DNA of 35,766 nucleotides, taken from the NCBI GenBank assembly GCA_029565395.1, contig JAKQOG010000093.1:1-35766 (forward strand), given 5' to 3'. The translations under genes were made by a program, and so were the position numbers. The stretch is from Candidatus Hydrogenedentota bacterium. Its GTDB lineage: Bacteria > Hydrogenedentota > Hydrogenedentia > Hydrogenedentales > CAILVY01. A model generated the notes under the pieces. The model did no database searches. It saw only the letters and a list, made by a program, of their open reading frames with translations, and was not told the DNA's origin. Below, in pieces: positions 35,206 to 35,766 of the stretch; the stretch's first letter is position 1, and each line of letters begins with the position of its first letter.

Positions 35206-35234
35206 ACTATACACAAACCACGCTAAAGACGCAA
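35206..35234 (-). promoter_or_regulatory. Candidate promoter of the small basic protein
   Basis: On the minus strand TTGCGT (35229-35234) and TATAGT (35206-35211, 5 of 6) are separated by 17 bases. A transcript would begin near 35199, about 30 bases before the ATG at 35169. Confidence 0.45.
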
Positions 35235-35376
35235 TGGATTTTTCTGTGAGGAGTGAGGCGTGAGCCCGCCTACCGCGGATGAGGCGTGCAGGATTGGGAA
35301 ACGAGGGTAGCGCCGAAATCCGTTCGGCGGGGGAAAGATGCCTTACGCACGTTCGCCTACAGCGAGCCGGAAAATG

Positions 35377-35476
35377 CCGCAATCTGAAACGGATTGCGGG
35401 GGGGGCTTCAGCAGGCCGCAATCCGAAACGGATTGCGGGGGGCTTTCAGCAGGCCGCAATCCGAAACGGATTGCGG
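35377..35476. repeat. Three tandem palindromes in the non-coding region 35170-35545
   Basis: Each unit is a palindrome of CCGCAATCCG, AAA and CGGATTGCGG, at 35377-35399 (one mismatch: CTG for CCG), 35416-35438 and 35454-35476. Spacing is 39 and 38 bases, and the joining sequence (GGGGGG, CTT(T)CAGCAGG) is also repeated. A short stem GCCGAA/TTCGGC lies nearby (about 35312-35328), and GAAACGAGG occurs three times around the array. No gene is present in this stretch. A REP-like extragenic element is the best description. Confidence 0.8.
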
Positions 35477-35545
35477 GGGGAAACGAGGATCCAGACTTTG
35501 CGAAACGAGGGTGTTCCGGCAAAATATTATTTTTGCTAAAATTAC

Positions 35546-35766
35546 TTATATTGCTATTTTTTGCAATCCAGGGCAGAAACCGTCTTCGCTGCCTTCACAG
35601 GCATGATAGCCGCCGGAGTTGAAGAACTGGATAATCCGGAGCAATTCGCTCAGATTGATGAGCCAGTCCTGCGAATTATAATCACTGGCATGGGGCAAAC
35701 AACTCATATCGCCCGGACCCGGGGCATAGCCGTCTTCGGTTCCGGCCTGACAATGATAGCCGCCGG
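35546..35766 (-). CDS. 3' end of a gene encoding the same dockerin-like tail (partial)
   Basis: The minus strand carries an open frame that enters from beyond the right edge and ends at TAA (35546-35548), giving 72 residues. It reads 'GGYHCQAGTEDGYAPGPGD', then 'SCLPHASDYNSQDW', 'NLSELLRIIQFFNSGGYHAC' and 'EDGFCPG'. This is near-identical in layout to the last 90 residues of the 1564-residue protein, including all four Cys and the DGYAPG/DGFCPG loops. The main body lies outside the window, so its function is unknown; by analogy it is a secreted protein with the same C-terminal tag. Confidence 0.82.
   Translation of the reverse strand, partial: GGYHCQAGTEDGYAPGPGDMSCLPHASDYNSQDWLINLSELLRIIQFFNSGGYHACEGSEDGFCPGLQKIAI

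Noticed and set aside
35377..35476. CRISPR array
   Set aside because: The segments between palindromes are only 14-16 bases and nearly identical, and there are no cas genes.
35377..35476. Series of rho-independent terminators
   Set aside because: No T-run follows the hairpins on either strand.
35279..35622. Open frames spanning the palindromes
   Set aside because: Their sequence is dictated by the repeated palindromes, with no ribosome binding site and overlap with the real minus-strand tail gene.

Overview
The window reads as chromosomal DNA of a Gram-negative-type bacterium. Several features recall environmental genomes from the Candidatus Hydrogenedentota / PVC-like end of the tree: oxidoreductases with twin-arginine signals, very large secreted proteins built of repeats, Gly-Glu linkers followed by a dockerin-like 'SELLR..QFFNSGG' tail, and a radical SAM pair. 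This placement is a recollection of protein style, not a search result, and I hold it at about 0.4. I saw no rRNA, tRNA, IS element, phage or CRISPR array.

Layout. 1-909: a MazF/PemK-type toxin-antitoxin pair and a solitary HicB-like antitoxin. 906-5314 (minus): an exported glycerophosphodiester phosphodiesterase, translationally coupled to an unusually large GH13 (alpha-amylase family) enzyme. 5523-6948: a sulfotransferase-like P-loop protein, a small secreted protein and a DUF202 membrane protein. 6961-8325 (minus): a Tat-exported Gfo/Idh/MocA oxidoreductase. 8449-15335 (plus): a tight run of a DJ-1/PfpI protein, a small unknown protein, a heparinase II/III-like protein, an O-antigen-ligase-like membrane protein fused to a large TPR region, a membrane-anchored TPR protein and a lipoprotein. 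This run looks like an exopolysaccharide polymerisation/processing module. 15392-18364 (minus): a neutral-ceramidase-like secreted protein and a second Tat-type Gfo/Idh/MocA protein.

18524-30580 is dominated by two divergent giant secreted proteins separated by a 636-bp intergenic region. The minus-strand one (2241 aa) has FG-GAP/VCBS-like repeats, nine HYR-like modules, Ig-like domains and a C-terminal transmembrane/RRKK sorting tail. The plus-strand one (1564 aa) has internalin-type leucine-rich repeats, twelve divergent InlB B-repeats in a four-module higher-order repeat, two PASTA domains, a Gly-Glu linker and a dockerin-like double motif. The same double motif ends a partial gene at the right edge, which suggests a genome-wide C-terminal tag.

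30745-33581 holds a SPASM-type radical SAM protein and a B12-binding-type radical SAM protein, facing a uroporphyrinogen-decarboxylase-family protein and a small Lys-rich protein (33600-35169, minus). 35170-35545 is non-coding and carries three near-identical palindromes.

The most interesting candidates for undescribed biology are: the two different C-terminal tags on neighbouring giant surface proteins; the co-varying cysteines of the HYR-like modules; the heparinase/ligase-TPR operon; and the radical SAM pair beside a URO-D-family gene.
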